In this document: positions 5,826 through 13,013 of the stretch, one piece after another
How positions within the stretch are numbered: the stretch's first letter is position 1
How the letters are laid out: every line of letters starts with the position of its first letter
Source of the DNA: Nocardioides sp.
GTDB taxonomy: Bacteria > Actinomycetota > Actinomycetes > Propionibacteriales > Nocardioidaceae
Assembly: GCA_031177735.1 (NCBI GenBank)
Contig: JAPSKJ010000043.1
Coordinates: 1-13,013, forward strand
DNA: 13,013 bases
Reading direction: 5' to 3'
The notes under the pieces: generated by a model
What the model saw: only the letters and a program-made list of their open reading frames with translations
What the model was told of the DNA's origin: nothing
The model's database searches: none
Made by a program: the position numbers and the translations under genes

Positions 5826-7292
5826 CTAGGGCCGGGCGATGTGCTGCCTGACTGCTGCGGCGAAGGCGTCGCCGCGTGCCTTGTAGTCGGTGAACATGTC
5901 CATCGACGCACACCCCGGCGCCAACAGCACCGTGTCGCCGGCTTCGGCGAGGCGGGCTGCTGCGGCCACGACCTGCGTCATGGGCTCACCTGCCGCTCCA
6001 GTCTGGTCGGCCTCCACCGTGATGACGGGGACATCCGGCGCGTGTCGCGCAAGTGCCTCGGCGATCACCTCGCGGTCGCGCCCGAGGAGTACGACGCCGC
6101 GCAGCCGTCCGCGCGCGGCCTGGACGAGGTCGTCGAACCTGGCGCCCTTGGCGAGGCCGCCGGCGATCCACACCACCGGGTCGAAGGCCTGCAGGGAGGC
6201 CAGCGCGGCGTGCGGGTTGGTGGCCTTGGAGTCGTCGACCCAGGTGATCGCCTCGTGGGTGGCCACCACCTCGATCCGGTGGCCGTCGGGCCGGAAGCCG
6301 CGCAGCCCGTCGCGCACCGCCGCCTGGCTGACGCCGTGGGCACGGGCGAGCGCTGCCGCGGCGAGCGCGTTGGCCAGGTAGTGCGGCGCGTCGCTGGCCA
6401 GGTCGCCGATCGTGCACAGCTCGGCCGCTGAGGTCGCCCGCTCCTCGATGAAGGCGCGGTCGACGAGGATGTCCTCCACGATGCCCAGCATGCTGGGCGC
6501 CGGGGTGCCGAGGGTGAAGCCGATCGCCCGGGCGCCCTCGACGACCTCGGCGTCCATGACCAGCCGCTCGGTGGCGGGGTCGGCGACGTTGTAGACGCAG
6601 GCCCGCTGCACCCGCTCGTAGATGCGGCCCTTGTCGGCGGCGTAGTCGGCCATCGCCGTGGGCCCCGAGTACCAGTCGAGGTGATCCTCGGCGAGGTTGA
6701 GCACGGCCGCCGACTCGGCGCTCATGGAGTCGACGTAGTGCAGCTGGAAGCTGGAGAGCTCGACCGCCAGGACGTCGTAGGGCGTGGGGTCCATGACGGC
6801 CTCGACGACGGGCATCCCGACGTTGCCCACCGCGGCGGTGCGCAACCCGGCGGCGCGCAGGATGGCGTCGAGCATCTGCACCGTGGTGGTCTTGCCGTTG
6901 GTGCCGGTGACGGCGAGCCAGGGCGCCGGCCGGTCGGGGTCGCGCAGCCGCCAGGCCAGCTCGACCTCCCCCCAGACCGGGATGCCGCGGGCCCGCGCCT
7001 GGGCGAGCAGCGGCGCGGAGGGCTTCCAGCCGGGTGAGACGACCAGGACGTCGGCGTCGGCGGGCAGCTCGGCGGTGGTGCCGGGGCCCAGGCGGACCGT
7101 CGCGCCGAGCACCTCGAGCAGCTCGGCCTTCTCGCGGCGGGTGTCGTCGCCCTCCGACTCGTCGAGCGCGACGACCCGGGCGCCGAGGTGGGTCAGGTTG
7201 TCGGCGGCGGCGAACCCGGAGACGCCGAAGCCCGCGACGACGGCGCGCACGCCCTCCCAGGAGTCGTGCCGGCCCAGGGACTCAGGTGACAT
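5826..7292 (-). CDS. murD: UDP-N-acetylmuramoylalanine--D-glutamate ligase MurD
   Basis: Cytoplasmic ligase adding D-glutamate to UDP-MurNAc-L-Ala. With the ATG at 7292 the protein has 488 residues. It opens with a Rossmann strand (VRAVVAGFGVSGFAAADNL, 15-33), then the family's SPGWKPSAPLL (86-96). The ATP loop is TGTNGKTTT (129-137). The central domain has ELSSFQLHY (178-186) and NLAEDHLDWY (199-208). The C-terminal domain has GHRIE (337-341), DDSKATNPHAA (353-363) and APGCASMDMFTDYKARGDAF (458-477). The frame opens further upstream to a GTG at 7349, but that would overlap mraY by 35 nt and has no ribosome site. The chosen ATG lies 22 nt after mraY and gives the usual short N-terminus. Confidence 0.95.
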   Translation of the reverse strand: MSPESLGRHDSWEGVRAVVAGFGVSGFAAADNLTHLGARVVALDESEGDDTRREKAELLEVLGATVRLGPGTTAELPADADVLVVSPGWKPSAPLLAQARARGIPVWGEVELAWRLRDPDRPAPWLAVTGTNGKTTTVQMLDAILRAAGLRTAAVGNVGMPVVEAVMDPTPYDVLAVELSSFQLHYVDSMSAESAAVLNLAEDHLDWYSGPTAMADYAADKGRIYERVQRACVYNVADPATERLVMDAEVVEGARAIGFTLGTPAPSMLGIVEDILVDRAFIEERATSAAELCTIGDLASDAPHYLANALAAAALARAHGVSQAAVRDGLRGFRPDGHRIEVVATHEAITWVDDSKATNPHAALASLQAFDPVVWIAGGLAKGARFDDLVQAARGRLRGVVLLGRDREVIAEALARHAPDVPVITVEADQTGAAGEPMTQVVAAAARLAEAGDTVLLAPGCASMDMFTDYKARGDAFAAAVRQHIARP

Positions 7293-7314
7293 GGGTGAGT
7301 GGATTCCCGTCCGG

Positions 7315-8382
7315 TCAGTTTCCGGCGACCCACTCGGCGTAGAAGACACCGAGACCGGTCGCGACGCACAGGCCCGTGATGATCCAGAAGCGGATCACGA
7401 CGGTGACCTGCTCCCAGCCGAGCATCTCGAAGTGGTGGTGGATGGGTGCCATCCGCAGGATCCGTCTGCCCCTGGTCGCCTTGAACCACCCGACCTGGAG
7501 CATCACCGACAGCGTCTCGACGACGAAGAGACCGCCGAGGATGATCAGCAGCAGCTCGGTGCGGGACAGGATGGCGAAGCCGGCCAGGGCGCTGCCGAGC
7601 GCCAGCGACCCGGTGTCGCCCATGAAGATGTGGGCCGGCGAGGCGTTCCACCACAGGAATCCGAAGCAGGCCCCAGTGATCGAGGCGGCCACGACGGCCA
7701 GGTCGAGCGGATCGCGCACCTCGTAGCACTTCGGCGTGATCTCGGCGCCGCAGGCCTGGTTGAACTGCCAGATGCACACCAGCGTGTAGGCGCCGAACAC
7801 CATCACGCTCGCGCCGGTGGCCAGCCCGTCGAGGCCGTCGGTGAGGTTCACCGCGTTGCTGGTGGCGGTGACGATCAGCCAGATCAGCACGATCACCACG
7901 GCCGTCGGCAGCGTCCACCCCCAGTCGCGCAGGAAGGAGACCTGGTTGGACGCCGGCGTGATGCCGTCGGAGTCGGCCAACCGCTCCCAGACCGCCAGGA
8001 GGCCGAAGCTCACCGCGACGACCGTCTGGCCGATGATCTTGGCCTTGCTGCGCAGGCCCAGGCTGCGCTGCTTGGAGATCTTGATGAAGTCGTCGAGGAA
8101 TCCGACCAGGCCGGTGCCGACGAAGAGGTAGAGCAGCAACCACGCCGACGCCGAGGGCGTCACCCCGGTGATCAGCTTGGCGGCGAAGTAGGCGATGACG
8201 GTCGCCAGGATGATGACGACGCCGCCCATCGTCGGCGTGCCGCGCTTGGTGTGGTGGCTGGTCGGCCCGTCGTCGCGGATCTCCTGGCCGTAGCCGAGCC
8301 TGGTGAACTGACGGATCGCGATGCGGGTGCCGAGGAGCGAGATCAGCAGGGCCAGCCCGCCGCCCAGGAGGATCGCTCTCAT
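7315..8382 (-). CDS. mraY: Phospho-MurNAc-pentapeptide transferase MraY
   Basis: Integral membrane enzyme that transfers phospho-MurNAc-pentapeptide to undecaprenyl phosphate, making lipid I. The protein has 355 residues and about ten membrane helices. Conserved cytoplasmic motifs are DDGPTSHHTKRGTPTMGG (37-54), FLDDFIK (95-101) with D97/D98, NAVNLTDGLDGLA (176-188), the GDTGSLALG stretch (255-263) and MAPIHHHFEMLGW (311-323) with the histidine triad. The start is set at ATG 8382 because MRAILLGG begins the first helix; the open frame continues 35 codons upstream without MraY character. In other actinobacteria murF lies immediately upstream, but here it is murE. Confidence 0.96.
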   Translation of the reverse strand: MRAILLGGGLALLISLLGTRIAIRQFTRLGYGQEIRDDGPTSHHTKRGTPTMGGVVIILATVIAYFAAKLITGVTPSASAWLLLYLFVGTGLVGFLDDFIKISKQRSLGLRSKAKIIGQTVVAVSFGLLAVWERLADSDGITPASNQVSFLRDWGWTLPTAVVIVLIWLIVTATSNAVNLTDGLDGLATGASVMVFGAYTLVCIWQFNQACGAEITPKCYEVRDPLDLAVVAASITGACFGFLWWNASPAHIFMGDTGSLALGSALAGFAILSRTELLLIILGGLFVVETLSVMLQVGWFKATRGRRILRMAPIHHHFEMLGWEQVTVVIRFWIITGLCVATGLGVFYAEWVAGN

Positions 8383-8496
8383 CGCTGTGCTCTGCCTCGT
8401 CTCACTCGGGTCCCGCGGGAGCGGGTTGGTCGATCGGCCGTGGTGGGCCCGGACAATCTTGGCGCACAACAGGTCGCGTGTGGGCACGCCACCCCG
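8383..8496 (-). other. murE-mraY spacer where murF would be expected
   Basis: This 114-bp stretch separates the murE stop from the mraY start. I read it in all three minus-strand frames and saw no MurF motif or recognisable MurF C-terminus. It contains a perfect 10-bp palindrome, TCCCGCGGGA (8411-8420), and a weak GAGG ribosome site about 12 nt before mraY. No convincing promoter or terminator is visible. Confidence 0.7.
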
Positions 8497-10032
8497 TCAC
8501 GAGCGGCCCCGGAGCGTGACCAAGGCCTCGCGGACGACCTCACGGTCGTCGAAGGGGTGCACGACACCGGCGATCTCCTGCCCGGTCTCGTGGCCCTTGC
8601 CGGCCACGAGCACGATGTCACCCGGCGCGGCCAGCGCGACGGCCTGGGCGATCGCAGCGCGGCGGTCGCCGGTCTCGTGCACCTCCGCGCGCCCCTGCCG
8701 GGCGCCCTCGAGGACGGCGGAGCGGATCGCCGCGGGGTCCTCCGAGCGCGGGTTGTCGTCGGTGACGATGACGACGTCGGCGAGGTCGGCGGCGATCCGG
8801 CCCATGATCGGCCGCTTCCCGGCGTCGCGGTCGCCGCCGGCCCCGAGGACGACCACCAGTCGCCCGTCGGTCAGCGGCCGCAGCGTGCGCAGGGTCGCGG
8901 CGACCGCATCGGGCTTGTGGGCGTAGTCGACCACGGCGGTGAAGTCCTGCCCCGCGTCGATCCGCTCCAGACGCCCGGGTACGCCGCCGCCGACCGCGAG
9001 GGCGCGCGCCACCTCGGCCGCCGGGAGGCCGGCCTCGGCGCAGGCGGCGACGGCGGCGAGGGCGTTCGCCACGTTGAAGTCGCCCGGGAGCGGGCAGCTC
9101 GCGGGAACGTCGATCCCGCCGGGGCCGAGGATCCGGAAGGTGGAACCGCCGGGGCCGAGGTCGACGTCGACGGCGCGCCAGTCGGCGGCCTCGTCCGCCA
9201 GGGAGAAGGTGCGCACGGGGATCACCGCCTCCTGCGCGAGTCGGCGCCCGTGGTCGTCGTCGAGGTTGACCAGCCCCAGACGGGCCCGCTCCGGGGTGAA
9301 CAGGCTGGCCTTGGCGGCGTAGTAGTCCTCCACGTCGCGGTGGAAGTCGAGGTGGTCGCGGCCGAGGTTGAGGAAGACCGCGACGTCGAAGACGACGCCG
9401 TCGACGCGACCCATCACCAGCGCATGGCTGGAGACCTCCATGGCGCACGCCTGCACCCCCTGCTCGCGCATCAGCGCGAACAGCGCGTGCAGGTCGGGCG
9501 CCTCGGGGGTGGTGAGGGTGGTGCGGACGTCCGCACCGGCGATGCGGGTGCCGACCGTGCCGATCACCCCGGCGCTCACCCCGGCGCTCTGCAGGGCGCC
9601 CTCGGCCAACCGGGTGGTGGTCGTCTTGCCCTGGGTGCCGGTGACGCCGATCATCCGCATCGACTCGGCCGGTCGGCCGTAGACGGTGGCCGCCAGCCGC
9701 CCGAGGACCGCCCGCGGCCGGTCCGCCACGAGGAGCGGGACAGCGGCGGCTCCGGCCTCCTGGGCCCTCGCCGCCCCGACCGGGTCGGTGAGGACGGCCA
9801 CCGCGCCGGCCGCGACCGCGCCGGCGGCGTACTCGATGCCGTGCACGCGGGAGCCGGCCAGGGCGGCGTAGAGGTCGCCCGGCAGCACCCGCTCGCTGCT
9901 CAGCGTGACCCCGGCGACGACCGTCTCCGGGTCGCCGTGGAGGCTCAGGCCGAGCTCGTCGGCCAGCTCCCCGAGCCGGATCCGGGGCGCCCGTCGCGGC
10001 CTGGCCGCGGTGCGGTCCGCTGGGGTGGTCAC
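8497..10032 (-). CDS. murE: UDP-MurNAc-L-Ala-D-Glu--2,6-diaminopimelate ligase MurE
   Basis: Cytoplasmic ligase adding the third stem residue. The protein has 511 residues, a normal single MurE and not a MurE-MurF fusion. The N-terminal domain has GVTLSSERVLPGDLYAAL (41-58). The ATP loop is GVTGTQGKTTTT (129-140). The central domain has TTPEAPDLH (174-182), EVSSHAL (199-205), NLGRDHLDFH (222-231) and YYAAKASLF (237-245) with K241, the lysine carbamylated in this family. The C-terminal domain has LGAGGDRDAGKRP (396-408), DNPRSEDP (426-433) and GKGHE (478-482). DNPR is the signature of diaminopimelate-adding enzymes rather than lysine-adding ones; it does not distinguish meso- from LL-DAP. The start is a GTG 34 nt after ftsI with only a distant GGAG, so the exact start is less certain. 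Confidence 0.96.
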   Translation of the reverse strand: MTTPADRTAARPRRAPRIRLGELADELGLSLHGDPETVVAGVTLSSERVLPGDLYAALAGSRVHGIEYAAGAVAAGAVAVLTDPVGAARAQEAGAAAVPLLVADRPRAVLGRLAATVYGRPAESMRMIGVTGTQGKTTTTRLAEGALQSAGVSAGVIGTVGTRIAGADVRTTLTTPEAPDLHALFALMREQGVQACAMEVSSHALVMGRVDGVVFDVAVFLNLGRDHLDFHRDVEDYYAAKASLFTPERARLGLVNLDDDHGRRLAQEAVIPVRTFSLADEAADWRAVDVDLGPGGSTFRILGPGGIDVPASCPLPGDFNVANALAAVAACAEAGLPAAEVARALAVGGGVPGRLERIDAGQDFTAVVDYAHKPDAVAATLRTLRPLTDGRLVVVLGAGGDRDAGKRPIMGRIAADLADVVIVTDDNPRSEDPAAIRSAVLEGARQGRAEVHETGDRRAAIAQAVALAAPGDIVLVAGKGHETGQEIAGVVHPFDDREVVREALVTLRGRS

Positions 10033-10066
10033 CGCGGGAGGCTATCGCTCCGAACGGTCCGGACGC

Positions 10067-11878
10067 TCACCAGGTGACGGGGAGCCGCGAGGGTCGGGTG
10101 CCGGTCGGCGGCACGCCGTAGCGCTGCAGCGCGAAGCTCATCACCTTGGCGAACACCGGACCGGCGAGCGAGCCACCGCCGCCACCGTTCTTGGGGTCCT
10201 GGATGACGACGTAGACGGTGAACCGCGGGTCGTCGGCGGGGGCGAAGCCTGCGAAGGAGATCGTGAAGGTGCCGTCGTAGCAGCCGCACTCGGAGTTGAC
10301 CCGCTGGGCCGTGCCGGTCTTGCCCGCCACGCGGTAGCCCTCGACGCCGGCGCCCGGCGCGGTGCCGGCCTCCGGATCCACGACCCGCTCCATCATCCGG
10401 GCCGTGTCGCGAGCGGCCTGCTCGCTGACGACGCGGGTGCGGGTGGTGTGGTCGGTGCCGACGACCTCCCCGGCGTCGGTGGTGGCGCTGCCCTTGATGA
10501 CGCTGGGACTGACCAGCACTCCCCCGTTGGCGATCGCGTTGACCGCCGCGGCCATCTGCAGGCCGTTGACGGAGAGCGACTGACCGAAGTCGATGCGGTC
10601 CTCGATCTGCTCGTTCCACACCCCCGGGGCGGGCAGGATGCCGGCGGACTCGCCGCGGATGCCGACGTTGGTCTTCTGGCCGAGCCCGAACTTCGCCAGG
10701 TAGCTGCGCAGCTGGCCGGGCTCGAAGTTGTCGGCGGCGAGCACCGTGCCGATGTTGGACGACTTCGCGATCACACCGGCGAGGGTCAGTCGCAGGGTGC
10801 CGTGGTCGAACCAGTCACCGATCTGCCGATTGGGGTCGTAGGGGTCGGGGAGGACCGGCGGGACCTTGATCCGGGTGCGAGGCGTCACCTTGCCGGCATC
10901 GAGCAGGGAGGCGACGGTGAGCACCTTCTGCACCGACCCGGGCTCGTAGACGTCGCTCATCGACCGCGCGCCGCGGTCGGCCCGGTCGGAGGCCGCCGGG
11001 TCGGTGGCGTCGAAGGTCGGCACGTCGGCCAGGGTGAGCACCTCACCGGTGGCCCGGTCGAGCACGACGGCGAAGCCGGACTCCGCCCCGGACCGGGCGA
11101 CGGCGTCGGCGAGCACGCGCTGGGTGTAGAGCTGCAGCTCGCGGTCGATGGTGGTCTGCAGGTTCGCGCCGTCGACCGGCGGCACGGTGCTGTTCTTGCC
11201 CAACGGGATCCGGTTGCCCGATCCCGCTTCGTACTGCTCCTTGCCGTCCTTGCCGGAGAGCAGGGTGTCGAAGGTGCGCTCGAAGCCGGCCAGCGGCTCG
11301 TCGGTGCCGACGAAGCCGACCAGGTTGGCGGCGACGTCCTCGGCCGGGTAGGCGCGGACGGGGTCACGCTCGGTCCACAGACCCTTGAAGCCGAGCTCCT
11401 CGGCCTTCTTCAGCGCGTCGGTCGCGACGGTGGAGGGCACCCGGCGAGCGAGGTACTCATAACGGCTCCCCTCACCGGTGGCCGGGTCCCACTCGCGCAG
11501 CCGGTCGAGTGCGGTGAAGTAGTCGACGCCGAGCTCGGTGCTGAAGAACTTCGCGATCTCCGGCGCCCGGGTGTAGGTGAGCTTGGGGTCGGCGATGATC
11601 ATCACGCCGGCCACCGAGTCGGCCAGCGGCTCGCCGTCGCGGTCGAGGATGTCGCCGCGCTCGGCCGGCAGCACCCGGTCGATGAGGTTCTCCGCGGCAG
11701 CCGCGGCGGCGTACTGGTGCGGGTCGAACCCCTGCAGCTGCACCAGCCGCGCGCCGAAGACCGACAGCAGCATCGCGATGACGACGAAGCCGATCCGCAG
11801 ACGCACGTGCGGTGCGCCGCGCTGTCCCGTGCGCACCGTGCGACCCACGGACGTCCCCCTCGGTCTGCTGTGACTCAT
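10067..11878 (-). CDS. ftsI: Septal penicillin-binding protein FtsI (PBP3/PbpB)
   Basis: Class B transpeptidase that cross-links septal peptidoglycan and partners FtsW. From ATG 11878 it has 603 residues: a short cytoplasmic tail, one membrane anchor at about 27-46, a dimerisation/pedestal domain (RGDILDRDGEPLA, 74-86) and the transpeptidase domain. Active-site motifs are SxxK at S315-K318 (EPGSVQKVL), SxN at S373-N375 (AKSSNIGT) and KTG at 520-522 (VAGKTGTAQR). CGCY (531-534) follows the KTG box, as in other actinobacterial FtsI proteins I recall. The ATG lacks a ribosome site; a GTG at 11848 (residue 11) has AGGGGG six bases upstream and may be the true start, giving 593 residues. The gap to ftsL is 47 nt. 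Confidence 0.96.
   Translation of the reverse strand: MSHSRPRGTSVGRTVRTGQRGAPHVRLRIGFVVIAMLLSVFGARLVQLQGFDPHQYAAAAAAENLIDRVLPAERGDILDRDGEPLADSVAGVMIIADPKLTYTRAPEIAKFFSTELGVDYFTALDRLREWDPATGEGSRYEYLARRVPSTVATDALKKAEELGFKGLWTERDPVRAYPAEDVAANLVGFVGTDEPLAGFERTFDTLLSGKDGKEQYEAGSGNRIPLGKNSTVPPVDGANLQTTIDRELQLYTQRVLADAVARSGAESGFAVVLDRATGEVLTLADVPTFDATDPAASDRADRGARSMSDVYEPGSVQKVLTVASLLDAGKVTPRTRIKVPPVLPDPYDPNRQIGDWFDHGTLRLTLAGVIAKSSNIGTVLAADNFEPGQLRSYLAKFGLGQKTNVGIRGESAGILPAPGVWNEQIEDRIDFGQSLSVNGLQMAAAVNAIANGGVLVSPSVIKGSATTDAGEVVGTDHTTRTRVVSEQAARDTARMMERVVDPEAGTAPGAGVEGYRVAGKTGTAQRVNSECGCYDGTFTISFAGFAPADDPRFTVYVVIQDPKNGGGGGSLAGPVFAKVMSFALQRYGVPPTGTRPSRLPVTW
11855..11860 (-). promoter_or_regulatory. 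Ribosome binding site favouring an internal ftsI start
   Basis: AGGGGG on the minus strand, six bases before an in-frame GTG at 11848. The upstream ATG at 11878 is preceded by A/C-rich sequence with no purine-rich site, so this decides which ftsI start is more plausible. Confidence 0.45.
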
Positions 11879-11925
11879 CGGCTGTGACTGTTGTGATTGG
11901 TGGTGCAGGAGTTGCTAACGCTTGT

Positions 11926-12381
11926 CTACCGGACCGGCTTGGGGATCACGGGGTGCAGCGGCGGCGTGTTGTCGCGGTCGGCCGGCGCAGGCTCGCCGCT
12001 GACCTGACCGGTCGCCAGGTCGAGCCAGCCCACGCTGGTCGGGAAGACCAGGCCCTGCGCCTGGGCCTTCTCCGCGATGTTCTGCGGGCTGCGCAGCTTC
12101 TGCAGCTCCATCTCCAGGGTCTGCTGCCGCGCGGCGAGGGCCTGCGCGCGCTGGTCGAGCGTGGTCGCGGCGAACGAGGCCTGCTGCATCGAGGTGTTGA
12201 AGCAGAGCAGGCCGACCACGCCGGCGAGCAGGATCAGGCTCACCAGCGTGACGAACGGGACACGGGGCGCACGGCTGCGCACCCCCGGCACCACGGCCAA
12301 CCGCGCCCGCTGCCGGATGGGTGCGTCGAGCGGGCGGAAGCTCCAGGCGGAGGACCTGCGGACGGGGAGAGCGCTGCTCAT
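11926..12381 (-). CDS. ftsL: FtsL-like bitopic cell division protein
   Basis: A 151-residue protein whose position between rsmH and ftsI and whose topology identify it as FtsL. A basic cytoplasmic tail of about 40 residues (rich in Arg and Pro) leads into one membrane segment at about 43-60 (FVTLVSLILLAGVVGLLC). A predicted coiled coil runs from about 67 to 107 (LDQRAQALAARQQTLEMELQKL), then AEKAQAQGLVFP, the family's usual end of the helix, and a Pro-rich tail. FtsL forms a complex with FtsB-type partners and FtsQ that activates FtsW-FtsI. Sequence conservation in this family is low, so the call rests on topology and context. Start ATG 12381 overlaps the rsmH stop as ATGA and has GAGGAG seven bases upstream. 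Confidence 0.88.
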   Translation of the reverse strand: MSSALPVRRSSAWSFRPLDAPIRQRARLAVVPGVRSRAPRVPFVTLVSLILLAGVVGLLCFNTSMQQASFAATTLDQRAQALAARQQTLEMELQKLRSPQNIAEKAQAQGLVFPTSVGWLDLATGQVSGEPAPADRDNTPPLHPVIPKPVR

Positions 12382-13013
12382 CTGGTGACTCCTCGGGGAA
12401 GAAGGCCGGAGTTCGGGGCGGGCTTGACTCGTTCGATCGCACGCAGCCGCACCGAGGCTGCGCGGGGGTTCTGCTCGATCTCGTGGGCGTCGGCCTGCTC
12501 CGCGCCGCGGGTGACCAGCCGGAGGGCCGGCTCGCTGCCCTCGGGCACGAAGGGCAGGTCGGGAGGCACCTCGGAGCGGCTCGCGGCCGCGAAGGCGTGC
12601 TTGACCAGCCGGTCCTCCAGGGAGTGGTAGGACTCGACCACGACGCGGCCGCCGACGCCGATCGCCTCCAGGGAGGCCGGGATCGCCCGGCGCAGCGCAC
12701 CGAGCTCGTCGTTGACCTCCATCCGCAGGGCCTGGAAGGTGCGCTTGGCGGGGTGTCCACCGGTTCGGCGGGCCGGGGCGGGGATGGTCGCGTAGAGCAG
12801 CTCGACGAGGGGCCCGGACGTCGCGAACGGCTCCTGCTCGCGGCGACGGACGACCGCGCCGGCGATCTTGGAAGCGAACTTCTCCTCGCCGTACTCCCGC
12901 AGCACCCGGGTCAGCTCGGCCGCGGAGTAGGTGTTGAGCACGTCGGCCGCGGTGATCCCGGTGGTCGGGTCCATCCGCATGTCGAGCGGCGCGTCCTCGG
13001 CGTAGGCGAACCC
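12378..13013 (-). CDS. rsmH: 16S rRNA m4C1402 methyltransferase RsmH (5' end cut off by window)
   Basis: S-adenosylmethionine-dependent enzyme that N4-methylates C1402 of 16S rRNA; the first or second gene of most dcw operons (formerly mraW). The frame stays open to the right edge, giving the C-terminal 211 residues. The stretch before the first in-window ATG (12980) reads GFAYAEDAPLD and continues into MRMDPTTGITAADVLN, which is the conserved interior of RsmH, so 12980 is not the start. Other family features are EEKFASKIAGAVVRRR, HPAKRTFQALRMEVNDEL and ESYHSLEDRLVKHAF (usually ISFHSLEDR). The SAM-binding N-terminal part lies outside. The stop overlaps the ftsL start by 4 nt. Confidence 0.95.
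   Translation of the reverse strand, partial: GFAYAEDAPLDMRMDPTTGITAADVLNTYSAAELTRVLREYGEEKFASKIAGAVVRRREQEPFATSGPLVELLYATIPAPARRTGGHPAKRTFQALRMEVNDELGALRRAIPASLEAIGVGGRVVVESYHSLEDRLVKHAFAAASRSEVPPDLPFVPEGSEPALRLVTRGAEQADAHEIEQNPRAASVRLRAIERVKPAPNSGLLPRGVTR
12389..12394 (-). promoter_or_regulatory. Ribosome binding site of ftsL inside rsmH
   Basis: GAGGAG on the minus strand, seven bases before ATG 12381 and within the last codons of rsmH. It supports the ATGA-overlap start of ftsL. Confidence 0.7.

Noticed and set aside
4875..6431. A plus-strand open frame of 518 codons opposite ftsW and murD
   Set aside because: Antisense to two genes with intact catalytic motifs; rich in His, Gln, Asp and Gly, as reverse-complement shadows of GC-rich genes are.
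6784..10077. A plus-strand open frame of 1097 codons opposite murD, mraY and murE
   Set aside because: It is antisense to three well-supported genes, spans their intergenic gaps, has low-complexity Arg/Gly/Asp/His-rich composition and no recognisable domain. Such frames are expected in GC-rich DNA.
9905..11887. A plus-strand open frame of 660 codons opposite ftsI
   Set aside because: It is the shadow of ftsI: the composition follows the complementary codons and no family motif or ribosome site is visible.
1..13013. CRISPR arrays, tRNA or rRNA genes, insertion-sequence transposases
   Set aside because: I saw no regularly spaced repeats, no tRNA-like cloverleaf segments and no transposase motifs on either strand.

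Overview
The window is the 3' two-thirds of a division and cell wall (dcw) operon from a high-GC Gram-positive bacterium. The gene order, the long GC-driven antisense reading frames, the Arg-rich cytoplasmic tails and the family-typical FtsI, FtsW and MurG sequences point to an actinomycete. A Nocardioides-like member of the Propionibacteriales is my best guess, inferred from general resemblance only. All ten genes I accept lie on the minus strand, so transcription runs from high to low coordinates.

In transcription order, the window opens inside rsmH, which is cut by the right edge. It is followed by an ftsL-like gene, ftsI, murE, mraY, murD, ftsW, murG, murC and ftsQ. Gaps are short (11-47 nt) or the genes overlap (ATGA at rsmH/ftsL and at murG/murC, 8 nt at murC/ftsQ), as expected of one polycistronic unit. 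MurE, MurD and MurC are Mur ligases acting in the cytoplasm. MraY makes lipid I and MurG makes lipid II. FtsW and FtsI polymerise and cross-link septal peptidoglycan, and FtsL and FtsQ are bitopic divisome scaffolds.

Two departures from the usual actinobacterial order stand out. First, murF, normally between murE and mraY, is absent; only 114 bp without a recognisable MurF remnant separates the two genes. Second, the gene after ftsQ is not ftsZ. It is a stand-alone protein with an AbiEi-like N-terminal winged helix and a DUF559/Vsr-like PD-(D/E)XK nuclease domain.

This nuclease-like gene sits in an unusual setting. A 12-bp sequence just beyond its 3' end (5-16) recurs inverted upstream of it (1123-1134). 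The 199-bp ftsQ-to-gene spacer also holds a 13-bp-arm hairpin abutting a perfect 26-bp palindrome, repeated ACCGGTT half-sites, and a small hairpin touching the start codon. The left edge of the window cuts this region, so what lies downstream, including any ftsZ, cannot be seen.
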